Source: Flavobacteriaceae bacterium (GTDB taxonomy: Bacteria; Bacteroidota; Bacteroidia; Flavobacteriales; Flavobacteriaceae). Taken from it: a stretch of 40,468 bases of DNA. Positions 24,164 to 33,080 of the stretch are shown in pieces. Position numbers and translations under genes: made by a program. The first letter of the stretch is position 1. Each line of letters begins with the position of its first letter. The stretch lies in the NCBI GenBank assembly GCA_029249225.1, contig JAQWHT010000049.1:1-40468 (forward strand). Reading direction: 5' to 3'. The notes below the pieces were generated by a model that did no database searches, was not told where the DNA came from, and saw only the letters and a list, made by a program, of their open reading frames with translations.

Positions 24164-25750
24164 ATGACAAGTGAACAGAAAGATAATTTGTTTGTACTTG
24201 TAAAATCCCTTACAAAGTCAGAAAAACGACAATTCAGATTGTATGTAGGAAGGATGGGTTCAAATGAAGATTCCAAATTTTTAAATCTTTTTCAGTTGTT
24301 AGATAAAATGAATCGTTATGACGAAAAAGTAATTTTAAAAAAAGGAATCGTTACGAAACAGCAGTTGTCAAATTTAAAAGCTCATTTGTACAAGCAAATT
24401 TTGATTAGTTTGCGTATGAATCCAGCTCATAAAAATATTCGGATACAGATAAGAGAACAGTTAGACTTTGCAACAATTTTGTATCAAAAGGGTTTGTACA
24501 AACAAAGTCTCAAAGTACTTGAAAAAGCGAAACTACTAGCTTTAAAAAATGAAGAGAAATATAGTGCTTACGACATTGTTGAACTTGAAAAAGTTATTGA
24601 ATCTCAGTATATCACACGAAGTTTAAGCAACCGAACTGAGACGTTGATTCAAGAAGCAGATCAATTACGAGTTCAGAATAATTTAGCAACTCAATTATCA
24701 AATTTATCATTACAGCTCTACGAACGTTTAATCAAGGCTGGTTACGCAAAAAGTGATGAGGAGTTTAGAGAAATCACACAATTTTTTTATGAAAACTTAC
24801 CCAAACTAGATTATGACGCACTGGGTTTTAGAGAAAAGTTATGGTACTACAAGGCACATGTTTGGTACAGTTTTTTAACGCAAGATTTTCTCTCCACTTA
24901 TCGATATGCATCAAAATGGATTGAAATGTTTGATGAATCTCCTAACATGATAGCAATCCACCCTGTTTTCTATTTAAAAGGGAACAATTATTTGATGGAA
25001 AGTCTTGCTCTGATTAAATATCCCTCAAAGTTTAAAGGAGTTCTTCAGCAGATGATGTTAAGAACATCGAGTGAAGAATTTCCAAAAAATGATAATCTTA
25101 AAGCATTGAACTTCCAATTTTACTTCAGCAATAAACTGAACCTTCATTTTTTGGAAGGGAGTTTTGAAGAAGGGGTCTTCATTGTTCCAGAGATAAAGGA
25201 TGGAATTGCTGAGTTCAGTAACCAAATTGATCCTCACCACATTATGATGTTTTATTACAAAATAGCATGCGTGTATTTCGGCGCAGACGATTATGAAAAT
25301 TGTATTGTGCATTTGGATAAAATCATTAGTAATAAAAGCTTAAAAATGAGAGAAGATCTGTTGTGTTTTTCTCGTGTTTTAAACATATTTGCCCATTACG
25401 AGGCAGGTTTTGATTACCATTTAGAGACCCATTTAAGAGAAACCTATAAGTTTTTGATCAAAATGAATGATCTTCACGAAGTGCAAAAAGCAATGATTCG
25501 CTTTGTAAAAGGCTTAGGAGATATTTATCCACATGATTTAAAAAGTGCTTTTGAAGATTTATATCAAGAGTTAAAACAGTACGAAAATGATCCCTATGAA
25601 AGACGCTCCTTTTTGTATTTAGATGTTCTATCATGGCTCGAAAGCAAGATCAATAACGTTTCAATTGCTGAGATAATAAAAAATAAAGCAGTGCATCTCA
25701 ATCGGAAAGAACGGCCTTCCATATCCCCACTCTCTGCGGATCTGCGGTAA
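24164..25750 (+). CDS. Large helical repeat protein of unknown function
   Basis: A 528-aa protein without signal peptide or membrane segment, so cytoplasmic. It is predicted almost wholly alpha-helical, with paired helices such as DFATILYQKGLYKQSLKVLEKAKLLALKNEEKYSAYDIVE that look like TPR-type repeats (about residues 100-330 and 370-420). The N-terminus (MTSEQKDNLFVLVKSLTKSEKRQFRLY) is also helical and basic. I recall proteins of this form in Bacteroidetes but no known function. It is divergent from the leu operon. The last 17 codons (after about NNVSIAEIIKNK) run over the 3' end of rluA on the opposite strand by 53 bp, which suggests that this version is extended compared with relatives. 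Confidence 0.8.
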   Translation: MTSEQKDNLFVLVKSLTKSEKRQFRLYVGRMGSNEDSKFLNLFQLLDKMNRYDEKVILKKGIVTKQQLSNLKAHLYKQILISLRMNPAHKNIRIQIREQLDFATILYQKGLYKQSLKVLEKAKLLALKNEEKYSAYDIVELEKVIESQYITRSLSNRTETLIQEADQLRVQNNLATQLSNLSLQLYERLIKAGYAKSDEEFREITQFFYENLPKLDYDALGFREKLWYYKAHVWYSFLTQDFLSTYRYASKWIEMFDESPNMIAIHPVFYLKGNNYLMESLALIKYPSKFKGVLQQMMLRTSSEEFPKNDNLKALNFQFYFSNKLNLHFLEGSFEEGVFIVPEIKDGIAEFSNQIDPHHIMMFYYKIACVYFGADDYENCIVHLDKIISNKSLKMREDLLCFSRVLNIFAHYEAGFDYHLETHLRETYKFLIKMNDLHEVQKAMIRFVKGLGDIYPHDLKSAFEDLYQELKQYENDPYERRSFLYLDVLSWLESKINNVSIAEIIKNKAVHLNRKERPSISPLSADLR

Positions 25751-26375
25751 AGACCATTGGATTTTTAGTGACTGGATGTTGTACTTCCAAATGACGTGCA
25801 TGCAGGCTGATACTTCCATCTTGATTACTTCTTTGAGCACCATATTTTAAATCTCCTTGAATAGGAAAATCAAGAATACTGAGCTGTGCCCTAATCTGAT
25901 GATGTCGACCTGTTTCTAAGTTTATTTCTAAAAGGCAATAATGATCAAAGGTTTTTACTCGCTTAAAATGGAGCTTAGCCAGTTTGCTATTTTGAACCTC
26001 TTTTGAATGGGCTTTGGATTTGTTCTGTTTAGTATTTCTGGTCATCCAGTGTGTTAAACTCCCTTTTTTTTTGTCAAACTTATTCGAGATAATTGCCCAA
26101 TAGGTTTTTTTAGGGATCCTATTTTTAAACTGATCGTTTAATCGAGATAATGCTTTAGAAGTTTTTGCAAAGAGAACAACTCCGCTGGTTGGTCTATCCA
26201 ATCTATGAACAACACCAAGGAAAACTGCGCCAGGTTTATTGTATTTTTTTTTTAAAAAGGATTTTACTAATTCTACTAGTGGTTGGTCTCCAGTGATGTC
26301 ACCCTGAACAAGTTCACCAGCTTTTTTGTTAATGACAATCAAATGATTGTCCTCAAAAAGGATACGCCCCTCCAA
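25698..26375 (-). CDS. RluA family RNA pseudouridine synthase
   Basis: A 225-aa pseudouridine synthase with catalytic Asp in VHRLDRPTSGVVLFAKT (about residues 56-72), the KTYWAII motif and the RHHQIRAQLSILDFPIQGDLKYGA block. It lacks an N-terminal S4 domain, like RluA/TruC-type enzymes of this size. It isomerises uridines in rRNA or tRNA; the target site cannot be assigned. It starts 8 bp after panB ends, so panB and this gene form one minus-strand unit. Its 3' end overlaps the convergent 528-aa gene by 53 bp. Confidence 0.92.
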   Translation of the reverse strand: MEGRILFEDNHLIVINKKAGELVQGDITGDQPLVELVKSFLKKKYNKPGAVFLGVVHRLDRPTSGVVLFAKTSKALSRLNDQFKNRIPKKTYWAIISNKFDKKKGSLTHWMTRNTKQNKSKAHSKEVQNSKLAKLHFKRVKTFDHYCLLEINLETGRHHQIRAQLSILDFPIQGDLKYGAQRSNQDGSISLHARHLEVQHPVTKNPMVFTADPQRVGIWKAVLSD

Positions 26376-26383
26376 ACTATAAA

Positions 26384-27202
26384 TTAATATTGTTCATTGT
26401 CATTCGGAAAGTTTAGTGACTTTACGTCGGTACTAAACTGGCCTATGGCTTGGTGTAAAATTTGGTCTAAATCCAGATATCTTCTTAAAAAACGAGGGCT
26501 GAATTCCTTGTTCATACCCAACATATCGTGAAGAACAAGTACCTGTCCATCAACCTTGTTTCCTGCACCAATGCCAATAATTGGAACTTTTATGGATTCA
26601 GAAGCTCGACCTGCTAATACCGCGGGAACTTTTTCTAAAACAATTCCAAAACAACCTATTTGTTCTAGCGTTTTAGTGTCTTTAAGTAATTGGGCAGCCT
26701 CTTCCTCCTCCTTTGCGCGTACTGTATAAGTTCCAAATTTATAAATAGACTGCGGGGTCAACCCTAAGTGACCCATTACTGGAATTCCTGCCTGAAGAAT
26801 TCGTTCAATTGATTCTTTAACTTGAAAACCACCTTCAAGTTTTACCCCGTGAGCACCCGATTCCTTCATGATTCGAATAGCAGAACGCAAAGCTTCTTTA
26901 GAGTCAGCCTGATAAGTTCCAAATGGAAGATCGACAATCACTAAGGCACGTTTCACTGCGCGAACGACACTACTTGCATGGTAGATCATTTGGTCTAAAG
27001 TGATGGGTAAGGTAGTCTCATGTCCAGCCATTACATTGGAAGCAGAGTCTCCTACCAAGATTACGTCTACTCCGGCTTGGTCTACGATCCCGCCCAGGGT
27101 GAAGTCATAAGCTGTAAGCATGGAGATTTTTTCACCATTTGACTTCATTTCTTGCAAGGTCTTCGTTGTTATTCTAGAATAACTCTTTTTTGCTGAGGAC
27201 AT
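26384..27202 (-). CDS. panB: 3-methyl-2-oxobutanoate hydroxymethyltransferase
   Basis: A 272-aa PanB of normal length. Motifs: KISMLTAYDFTLGGIVD, DVILVGDSASNVMAGHETTLP (Mg-binding Asp), GAHGVKLEGG (active-site Lys/Glu), MGHLGLTPQ and GIGAGNKVDGQVLVLHDMLG. It adds a hydroxymethyl group from methylene-tetrahydrofolate to 2-oxoisovalerate, the first step to pantothenate and CoA. The substrate is the same 2-oxo acid used by leuA. It has its own promoter at 27214-27245 and is followed by the rluA-type gene. Confidence 0.96.
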   Translation of the reverse strand: MSSAKKSYSRITTKTLQEMKSNGEKISMLTAYDFTLGGIVDQAGVDVILVGDSASNVMAGHETTLPITLDQMIYHASSVVRAVKRALVIVDLPFGTYQADSKEALRSAIRIMKESGAHGVKLEGGFQVKESIERILQAGIPVMGHLGLTPQSIYKFGTYTVRAKEEEEAAQLLKDTKTLEQIGCFGIVLEKVPAVLAGRASESIKVPIIGIGAGNKVDGQVLVLHDMLGMNKEFSPRFLRRYLDLDQILHQAIGQFSTDVKSLNFPNDNEQY

Positions 27203-27213
27203 ATTTTTTTTTT

Positions 27214-27245
27214 CAAAAATAGTATTTCTTTATTTAATCTTTCAA
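27214..27245 (-). promoter_or_regulatory. panB promoter (TTG-N21-TATTTTTG)
   Basis: On the minus strand the -33 TTG (27245-27243) and -7 TATTTTTG (27221-27214) are 21 bp apart, a good fit to the Bacteroidetes consensus. The start codon follows only 11 bp after the -7 element, so the leader would be less than about 10 nt. Confidence 0.6.
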
Positions 27246-27318
27246 TGTCTGATTTGTATACTCTTTCTAGTTGATTTGATGTAAGGTGTCAAAGGATTTA
27301 TCAATTTAGCCAAACTAT

Positions 27319-27360
27319 CTGCCAAGCTGTCAGTATATGCTTCATGGCACAATGCTTGAC
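27319..27360 (+). promoter_or_regulatory. dnaK promoter region with paired TGNCA half-sites and -24/-12-like element
   Basis: TGCCA and TGTCA (27320-27324, 27328-27332, 3 bp apart, within the imperfect palindrome CTGCCA-AGC-TGTCAG) are followed after 12 bp by TGGCAC-N5-TTGAC (27345-27360). GG and GA are 10 bp apart; a canonical sigma-54 promoter would have GC. No TAnnTTTG element is present in this stretch, unlike at grpE. The element ends 30 bp before the ATG. The half-site pair and spacing match the grpE upstream region. Confidence 0.55.
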
Positions 27361-27390
27361 TATTGTTTGAAAAAAATATTTGTAAACATC

Positions 27391-29298
27391 ATGAGTAAAA
27401 TAATTGGAATTGATTTAGGAACTACAAATTCATGTGTTTCCGTAATGGAAGGTAATGAACCTGTTGTAATCCCAAATGCTGAAGGTAAAAGAACAACACC
27501 TTCTGTTATTGCTTTTGTAGAAGGAGGAGAAATCAAGGTTGGTGACCCAGCTAAACGACAAGCTGTTACGAACCCCACTAAAACCATTGCTTCTGTCAAA
27601 AGATTTATGGGAAATAAATTCTCTGAGTCTTCAAAAGAAGTTAAAAATGTAGCCTATAAAGTTGTTAAAGGAGATAACGATACGCCGCGCGTTGATATTG
27701 ATGGTCGTTTATACACACCACAAGAATTGTCAGCGATGATTCTTCAAAAAATGAAAAAAACCGCAGAAGATTATTTGGGGCAGGACGTGAGTGAAGCAGT
27801 AATTACTGTTCCTGCTTACTTTAATGATTCTCAGCGTCAAGCTACCAAAGAGGCAGGAGAGATTTCAGGTTTAAAAGTACAACGTATTATTAACGAGCCA
27901 ACTGCTGCAGCATTAGCTTATGGTTTAGACAAAGGAGGTAAAGATCAAAAGATTGCAGTTTATGACCTTGGAGGAGGTACATTTGATATTTCCATACTAG
28001 AGTTAGGAGATGGTGTTTTTGAGGTGTTGTCTACAAATGGTGACACTCATTTAGGAGGAGATGACTTTGATCAAGTAATTATTGATTTTTTAGCGGATAA
28101 ATTTATTAAGGACGAAGGAATTGATCTTAGAAAAGACCCAATGGCCTTACAACGTCTGAAAGAAGCAGCTGAAAAAGCTAAAATTGAACTTTCATCTTCT
28201 ACACAAACTGAAATCAATCTTCCCTACATTACAGCAACTGAATCAGGCCCTAAACACTTGGTTACTCCACTTACTCGTGCAAATTTTGAGCAACTAGCAG
28301 ATGAATTGGTAAAACGCTCTATGGCACCTGTTAAAAAAGCTTTAGACGATGCAGGTTTGTCAAAATCAGATATAGATGAAGTGATTCTTGTCGGTGGTTC
28401 TACGCGTATCCCTGTGATTCAAGAAGAAGTAGAAAAATTCTTTGGTAAAAAACCATCTAAAGGGGTTAATCCTGACGAGGTGGTTGCTATCGGTGCCGCT
28501 ATCCAAGGAGGTGTATTAACTGGAGATGTGAAAGACGTCTTACTATTAGATGTTACACCGCTTTCATTGGGAATAGAAACAATGGGAGGCGTAATGACTA
28601 AGCTCATTGAATCTAACACCACTATACCAACTAAGAAATCGCAAACATTTTCAACTGCAGCAGACAATCAACCCTCAGTTGAAATTCACGTGCTTCAGGG
28701 CGAGCGTTCAATGGCAACAGACAACAAAACCATAGGACGTTTTCATTTAGATGGAATTCCACCGGCTCAGCGAGGAACACCTCAAATTGAAGTAACTTTT
28801 GATATTGATGCTAATGGAATCATTAAAGTAAGTGCCTTGGACAAAGCGACTAACAAGTCACAAAACATTCGCATTGAAGCTTCTTCAGGATTAACAGATG
28901 AAGAAATCGAAAAGATGAAGCAAGAAGCAGAAGCTAACGCAGATGCTGATCAGAAAGTAAAAGAACAAGTAGATAAACTCAACAGTGCCGATCAGATGAT
29001 TTTTCAAACTGAAAAGCAGTTGACTGAATTTGGAGAGAAACTATCTGATGACAAAAAAGCTCCTATAGAGGCTGCTCTTGCAGATTTGAAAAAAGCTCAC
29101 GAATCAAAAGATCTGGATGCTATTGACAAGGCGCTTGAGACAATCAATGAAGCTTGGAAAAATGCCTCTGAGGAAATGTATAAAGCTCAAGCAGAAGCGG
29201 GTGGTGCTGAACAAGCAGCACAACCTCAACCCGATGCTTCGGCAGACGCTTCAGGAGGTGATGATGTCCAAGATGTTGACTTTGAAGAAGTAAAATAA
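27391..29298 (+). CDS. dnaK: Molecular chaperone DnaK (Hsp70)
   Basis: A 635-aa Hsp70. The nucleotide-binding domain starts [16 protein letters not shown] and carries [35 protein letters not shown] and [15 protein letters not shown]; the substrate-binding domain follows the linker [19 protein letters not shown]; the lid ends in a low-complexity tail with the conserved terminus DVDFEEVK. It binds unfolded proteins under ATP control with DnaJ and GrpE. An in-frame ATG exists at 27337, but it would overlap the promoter element and add 18 unrelated residues; 27391 ([10 protein letters not shown]) is the standard start. The gene stands alone with a terminator behind it. Confidence 0.98.
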   Translation: MSKIIGIDLGTTNSCVSVMEGNEPVVIPNAEGKRTTPSVIAFVEGGEIKVGDPAKRQAVTNPTKTIASVKRFMGNKFSESSKEVKNVAYKVVKGDNDTPRVDIDGRLYTPQELSAMILQKMKKTAEDYLGQDVSEAVITVPAYFNDSQRQATKEAGEISGLKVQRIINEPTAAALAYGLDKGGKDQKIAVYDLGGGTFDISILELGDGVFEVLSTNGDTHLGGDDFDQVIIDFLADKFIKDEGIDLRKDPMALQRLKEAAEKAKIELSSSTQTEINLPYITATESGPKHLVTPLTRANFEQLADELVKRSMAPVKKALDDAGLSKSDIDEVILVGGSTRIPVIQEEVEKFFGKKPSKGVNPDEVVAIGAAIQGGVLTGDVKDVLLLDVTPLSLGIETMGGVMTKLIESNTTIPTKKSQTFSTAADNQPSVEIHVLQGERSMATDNKTIGRFHLDGIPPAQRGTPQIEVTFDIDANGIIKVSALDKATNKSQNIRIEASSGLTDEEIEKMKQEAEANADADQKVKEQVDKLNSADQMIFQTEKQLTEFGEKLSDDKKAPIEAALADLKKAHESKDLDAIDKALETINEAWKNASEEMYKAQAEAGGAEQAAQPQPDASADASGGDDVQDVDFEEVK

Positions 29299-29324
29299 AC
29301 ATCAAAAAAATTGACCTTAAAAGG

Positions 29325-29358
29325 ACCTCCTGTAAGCCACAGGAGGTTTTCTTATTTT
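29325..29358 (+). terminator. Rho-independent terminator after dnaK
   Basis: A perfect 9-bp stem ACCTCCTGT / ACAGGAGGT with a 5-nt loop (29325-29347), followed by TTTCTTATTTT. It lies 27 bp after the dnaK stop and separates it from the men cluster. Confidence 0.9.
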
Positions 29359-29372
29359 AGCACTAAAAGAAT

Positions 29373-29789
29373 ATGGATAAAGAACAAGTACTGAAACTTA
29401 CCAATGCCATTTGTAAAAATACACTTATGGAAACATTGGATATTGAATTTACAGATGTAGGAGAGGATTTTTTAACGGCAAGGATGCCAATCACTGTAAA
29501 AGTTCATCAACCTGACGGAGTCCTTCATGGAGGAGCAACAGCAGCTTTAGCTGAAAGCGTTGGGAGTGCAGCAGTTTTTGTTTTAAATAAAAACCCCAAA
29601 GCTATTGTTCGTGGGATTGAAATTTCTGCTAATCATTTAAAAAGTGTGAGTTCAGGTTATGTTGTGGCTACAGCACGGCCAATTAATTTGGGTAAAACCA
29701 TCCAGTTATGGGAAATTAAAATTGAAGATGAGGACAAGCAATTAATTTCTCTGTGTAAATTAACTACATATACGCGTTATAAAGAATAA
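29373..29789 (+). CDS. menI: Hotdog-fold thioesterase, probable DHNA-CoA thioesterase
   Basis: A 138-aa PaaI/YdiI-type hotdog protein. The helix motif HQPDGVLHGGATAALAESVGSAA (about 47-69) has the HGG and catalytic Glu/Asp region of the 4HBT-II group. Members of this group cleave 1,4-dihydroxy-2-naphthoyl-CoA in menaquinone synthesis. Placement as the first gene of the men cluster, with the TAATG overlap of its stop with the start of menF, strongly favours this job. The symbol is inferred from context; a general acyl-CoA thioesterase is the alternative. Confidence 0.82.
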   Translation: MDKEQVLKLTNAICKNTLMETLDIEFTDVGEDFLTARMPITVKVHQPDGVLHGGATAALAESVGSAAVFVLNKNPKAIVRGIEISANHLKSVSSGYVVATARPINLGKTIQLWEIKIEDEDKQLISLCKLTTYTRYKE

Positions 29790-30829
29790 TGGAATCCCCA
29801 CTTTTTCAAAAACTTAAAAAGCTGTGGGACAGTAATAGTCCTTTTGTCTCATTTCGGATGCCATCCGCTACAGAAGCGACCGTATACTTCCAAAAGAATG
29901 AGCGATTACACCTCACGGAAGACTTAAATTGTAATGGCTTTTTAATGGCTCCTTTTGATACCAAAAGTCAGATTCCATTTATACCAAATGAATTTTCTGA
30001 ACGTTTTGAGTGGTCAATTACAAGTAGATCAGCTCAAATCCAACCAGAGTTAAATCTTGATTCTAAAAATAAAGACTCTTTTAAAGACTTAGTAAAAAAA
30101 GCAAAGCTAAGTATTGCCTTCGGAAAAATAAAAAAGGTAGTGCTTTCTCAAACTCAAGAATTGCCAAGTAGGAGGTGTGTAGTCTCAATTTTTGAAGATT
30201 TATTAAATAGATATCCTTTAGCAATGGTTTATTTATGGCACCATCCTTCTGTTGGAACATGGTTTGGTGCGAGTCCAGAACAGTTTATAAACAGTAAATT
30301 GAATTTTACTCAAACAATGGCTTTGGCGGGAACACAAGTTTTTGATGAAAGTACCACGCCTTTTTGGTCTGCTAAAGAAATTGAAGAACAAGAACTCGTA
30401 GCAATACAGGTTGAAAAAGATTTAAAAACACTCTTTACTACTGACCAAATTCAAAAGAGTCTTACAACTAATCACCTAGCAGGTAACTTAGTTCATTTAT
30501 GTACCTATTTCCAGTTTCCTAAGCTCAACAATAATATACTTAAAGTTGCAAATACCTTACATCCGACACCAGCTGTTGGTGGAGTTCCAAAGAGAACAGC
30601 TCAAGAATTTATTTTTGCCAATGAGCCTCATGACCGAAGTTTTTACACGGGCTTTTTAGGACCTACAAACGCCACAGACACTCAGTTATTTGTCAATTTA
30701 AGATGTGCTCGCTGGACCAAAAAAACAACTACGCTCTATATTGGAGCAGGAATAACTCAGGGGAGCGATCCAGAAAAAGAATGGGTGGAACTAGAGCGAA
30801 AGGCAAAAACATTAGCCAAAGTTCTTTAA
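29789..30829 (+). CDS. menF: Isochorismate synthase
   Basis: A 346-aa chorismate-binding enzyme (MenF/EntC/anthranilate synthase I fold). The C-terminal catalytic motifs are TLHPTPAVGGVPKRTAQEFI, EPHDRSFYTGFLGP and LYIGAGITQGSDPEKEWVELERKA, with the lysine of KKVVLSQ that activates water. It turns chorismate to isochorismate, the first committed step to menaquinone. Compared with E. coli MenF (431 aa) it is short at the N-terminus, as Bacteroidetes versions are. It starts within the stop codon of the thioesterase gene. Confidence 0.93.
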   Translation: MESPLFQKLKKLWDSNSPFVSFRMPSATEATVYFQKNERLHLTEDLNCNGFLMAPFDTKSQIPFIPNEFSERFEWSITSRSAQIQPELNLDSKNKDSFKDLVKKAKLSIAFGKIKKVVLSQTQELPSRRCVVSIFEDLLNRYPLAMVYLWHHPSVGTWFGASPEQFINSKLNFTQTMALAGTQVFDESTTPFWSAKEIEEQELVAIQVEKDLKTLFTTDQIQKSLTTNHLAGNLVHLCTYFQFPKLNNNILKVANTLHPTPAVGGVPKRTAQEFIFANEPHDRSFYTGFLGPTNATDTQLFVNLRCARWTKKTTTLYIGAGITQGSDPEKEWVELERKAKTLAKVL

Positions 30830-30844
30830 AGCATATTTATGCTA

Positions 30845-30873
30845 TTTGTTGTGCCTTGGGTTTTGTATTTTTG
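30845..30873 (+). promoter_or_regulatory. menD promoter (TTTG-N17-TATTTTTG)
   Basis: TTTG at 30845-30848 and TATTTTTG at 30866-30873, 17 bp apart, fit the Bacteroidetes promoter consensus. The menD start is 25 bp downstream, so menD can be transcribed apart from the menI-menF pair. Confidence 0.6.
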
Positions 30874-30898
30874 TGAAACATGATACAGATTAAAATGT

Positions 30899-32677
30899 AT
30901 GCCTAAATACCCAACAATACCTCTTGCTCAAACTATGGTTCGTTTATGCGAACATTTTGAAATCGATCGGATTGTAATCTGTGCGGGGTCAAGAAACGCT
31001 CCCTTGACAAATGGCTTTGTCTCCCAAGTTTTTTTTAAGACCTACAGTATTGTAGACGAACGCGCTGCAGGGTTTTTTGCGCTAGGGATGGCTCAGCAAT
31101 TAAAAAAACCGGTTGTATTGGTCTGCACTTCAGGTTCTGCTTTACTTAATTTTTATCCTGCCATAGCTGAGGCCTATTACAGTGATATTCCGTTGATCGT
31201 TATTTCTGCAGATCGGATGCCCCATCGAATTGATATTGGCGATGGACAAACGATTCGTCAAAGTGGAGTTTTTGAACCTCATTTAGAGGCAGCTGCCATT
31301 TTAAAACCTGATGTTATCCATGCTACAGAGACCTTGTTAGAAAATCCAATGCAAGAGTTGCTTCCTCAGAATGTAACTAAAAAAATATTAGAGGAAACTC
31401 AACAGCTGCATCAAGAACAAAACGAAAAAGAAATTACCCGAGTATTATATCAGGCAATTAATAATCAAGGGCCGGTACATTTGAATATTCCTATGGAAGA
31501 ACCTTTGTACGAGATGACAGAACAACTTCTTCCTCTTCAAAACTTATCAGTAATAAAGCCAGTACCAGCTGAAATACCCCAAAATTTTGATACGATTAAA
31601 AAAACATGGCATCAATCCCCAAAAAAATGGGTTATCATTGGTCAATTAGCTCCTGGAGAGTTACCTAAAGATTTGTTAAATCAGTTGAGTAATGATCCTT
31701 CTGTGGTGGTTTTTACTGAAACAACATCGAACAGTATTCATGAAAAACAGATAAACTCTATTGATACCCTAATGGCACCTTTAGAATTATCCAAAAGCCA
31801 TTATGACCAACAAATGGCTCCTGAAATTCTTTTAACTTTTGGTGGTATGGTGGTTTCAAAAAAAATCAAGTTTTTCCTCCGTAAATATAGGCCCCAACTT
31901 CACTGGCATACTGATGTGAAAAAAGCGTACAATACCTATTACTGTCTAAATCACCATTTTAAATTAACTCCTCATTTATTTCTCGAAGCGCTATACAATG
32001 GTGCTGATGTAAAAACTAATAATTTTCAAAGTCAAGTACTGGAGATTTACAATAATTTTAAAATTTCTGGATCGGAGTATTTGTTAAAAATCCCTTTTTC
32101 TGATCTTGCTGTATTTCAATTTATTTCTCAAAAGCTACCTTCAGGATGGCAAGTTCAACTTGCAAATAGTTCGTCTATCCGTTATGCTCAGTTATTTGAT
32201 TGGCCTAAAGACACCACCTTTTATTGTAACCGAGGGACAAGTGGGATTGATGGGAGTACCGCAACTGCAATAGGTGCTGCTCAGGTAAATTGTCAACCTA
32301 CCGTGCTTATTACTGGTGATTTAAGTTTTTTCTATGACATTAATGGGCTTTGGAATGAATCCATTCCAAAGAACTTCAAAATTATACTAATTAACAATCA
32401 AGGAGGCGGGATCTTCCGTATTTTACCGGGTGAAAAAGATACCCCAAAGTATGACCGCTATTTTGAAACTATCCATGAGCGCAATGCAAAACATATAGCT
32501 AAAGCATTCGAAATAAGATACACTCAAGTAAGTTCTTTATGGGGTTTAAAACAGAAATTTTCTCGTTTTATGAATTCAAATGGCAAACCTCATATTTTAG
32601 AAATCCAGACTCCTCGCAAGCTAAACGATGGAGTTTTATTGGATTATTTTAAATGGATGGCGGTTAAGACAAGGTGA
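30899..32677 (+). CDS. menD: SEPHCHC synthase MenD
   Basis: A 592-aa thiamine-diphosphate enzyme. The PYR domain starts with CAGSRNAPLTNGF and VDERAAGFFALGMAQ (the catalytic Glu that activates ThDP); the PP domain has CNRGTSGIDGSTATAIGAA and the cofactor motif GDLSFFYDINGLWN... NNQGGGIFRILPG. It joins 2-oxoglutarate (as succinic semialdehyde carbanion) to isochorismate. It is a little longer than E. coli MenD (556 aa), mainly in the central domain (about 190-400). It has its own promoter 69 bp after menF. Confidence 0.95.
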   Translation: MPKYPTIPLAQTMVRLCEHFEIDRIVICAGSRNAPLTNGFVSQVFFKTYSIVDERAAGFFALGMAQQLKKPVVLVCTSGSALLNFYPAIAEAYYSDIPLIVISADRMPHRIDIGDGQTIRQSGVFEPHLEAAAILKPDVIHATETLLENPMQELLPQNVTKKILEETQQLHQEQNEKEITRVLYQAINNQGPVHLNIPMEEPLYEMTEQLLPLQNLSVIKPVPAEIPQNFDTIKKTWHQSPKKWVIIGQLAPGELPKDLLNQLSNDPSVVVFTETTSNSIHEKQINSIDTLMAPLELSKSHYDQQMAPEILLTFGGMVVSKKIKFFLRKYRPQLHWHTDVKKAYNTYYCLNHHFKLTPHLFLEALYNGADVKTNNFQSQVLEIYNNFKISGSEYLLKIPFSDLAVFQFISQKLPSGWQVQLANSSSIRYAQLFDWPKDTTFYCNRGTSGIDGSTATAIGAAQVNCQPTVLITGDLSFFYDINGLWNESIPKNFKIILINNQGGGIFRILPGEKDTPKYDRYFETIHERNAKHIAKAFEIRYTQVSSLWGLKQKFSRFMNSNGKPHILEIQTPRKLNDGVLLDYFKWMAVKTR

Positions 32678-32757
32678 TTAATAAAAAGTATTGTAATCTA
32701 ATTGATCTAACATCATTTTGAGCTATTTAAATTAATAGGGAATCAATTGACTGAATT

Positions 32758-32928
32758 TTATTTTTTAATTTTATTTACGAGAGTAATTAAATCGATTACA
32801 AAGAGTGTTAAGCCGTATATAATATAAGGACTGTTATATGAAATTGAATCACTAAATTTCATTATCACTCCAATTCCAAGAAAAAAGAGTCCAGAGACCA
32901 ATATCAAAATTTTGACGATTTTCTTCAT
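32758..32928 (-). CDS. Small two-helix membrane protein in the menD-menB gap
   Basis: A 56-aa frame on the minus strand: MKKIVKILILVSGLFFLGIG, then a short polar loop (MKFSDSISYNSP) and a second hydrophobic segment (YIIYGLTLFVIDLITLV) with a basic end (NKIKK). The positive N- and C-termini and two helices are typical of real small membrane proteins of this lineage. It accounts for most of the 403 bp between menD and menB, in which I see nothing else except the -7 element before menB. No family recognised. It could be a chance frame in AT-rich DNA, but codon pattern and topology argue for a gene. Confidence 0.6.
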   Translation of the reverse strand: MKKIVKILILVSGLFFLGIGVIMKFSDSISYNSPYIIYGLTLFVIDLITLVNKIKK

Positions 32929-33056
32929 GGTATTCTGGGTGATGATTTTATAAATTTAGTTAATTCTTTTTTAAAAATTCTTTAAAACACCTTTAACTGA
33001 TGCTTCAAGTCCTTTCAATTAACCAAAATCGATTCTTTTCCTCATGAATAAATCTG

Positions 33057-33064
33057 TATTTTTG
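33057..33064 (+). promoter_or_regulatory. -7 element of menB
   Basis: TATTTTTG, an exact TAnnTTTG match, 16 bp before the menB start. It suggests that menB-menA-menC onward form a separate transcript. No TTG at a standard distance upstream. Confidence 0.45.
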
Positions 33065-33080
33065 CAAAAAACAATTGTAG

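Noticed and set aside
27337-27390. Earlier ATG for dnaK
   Set aside because: It would place the start inside the promoter-like element and add 18 residues absent from DnaK proteins.
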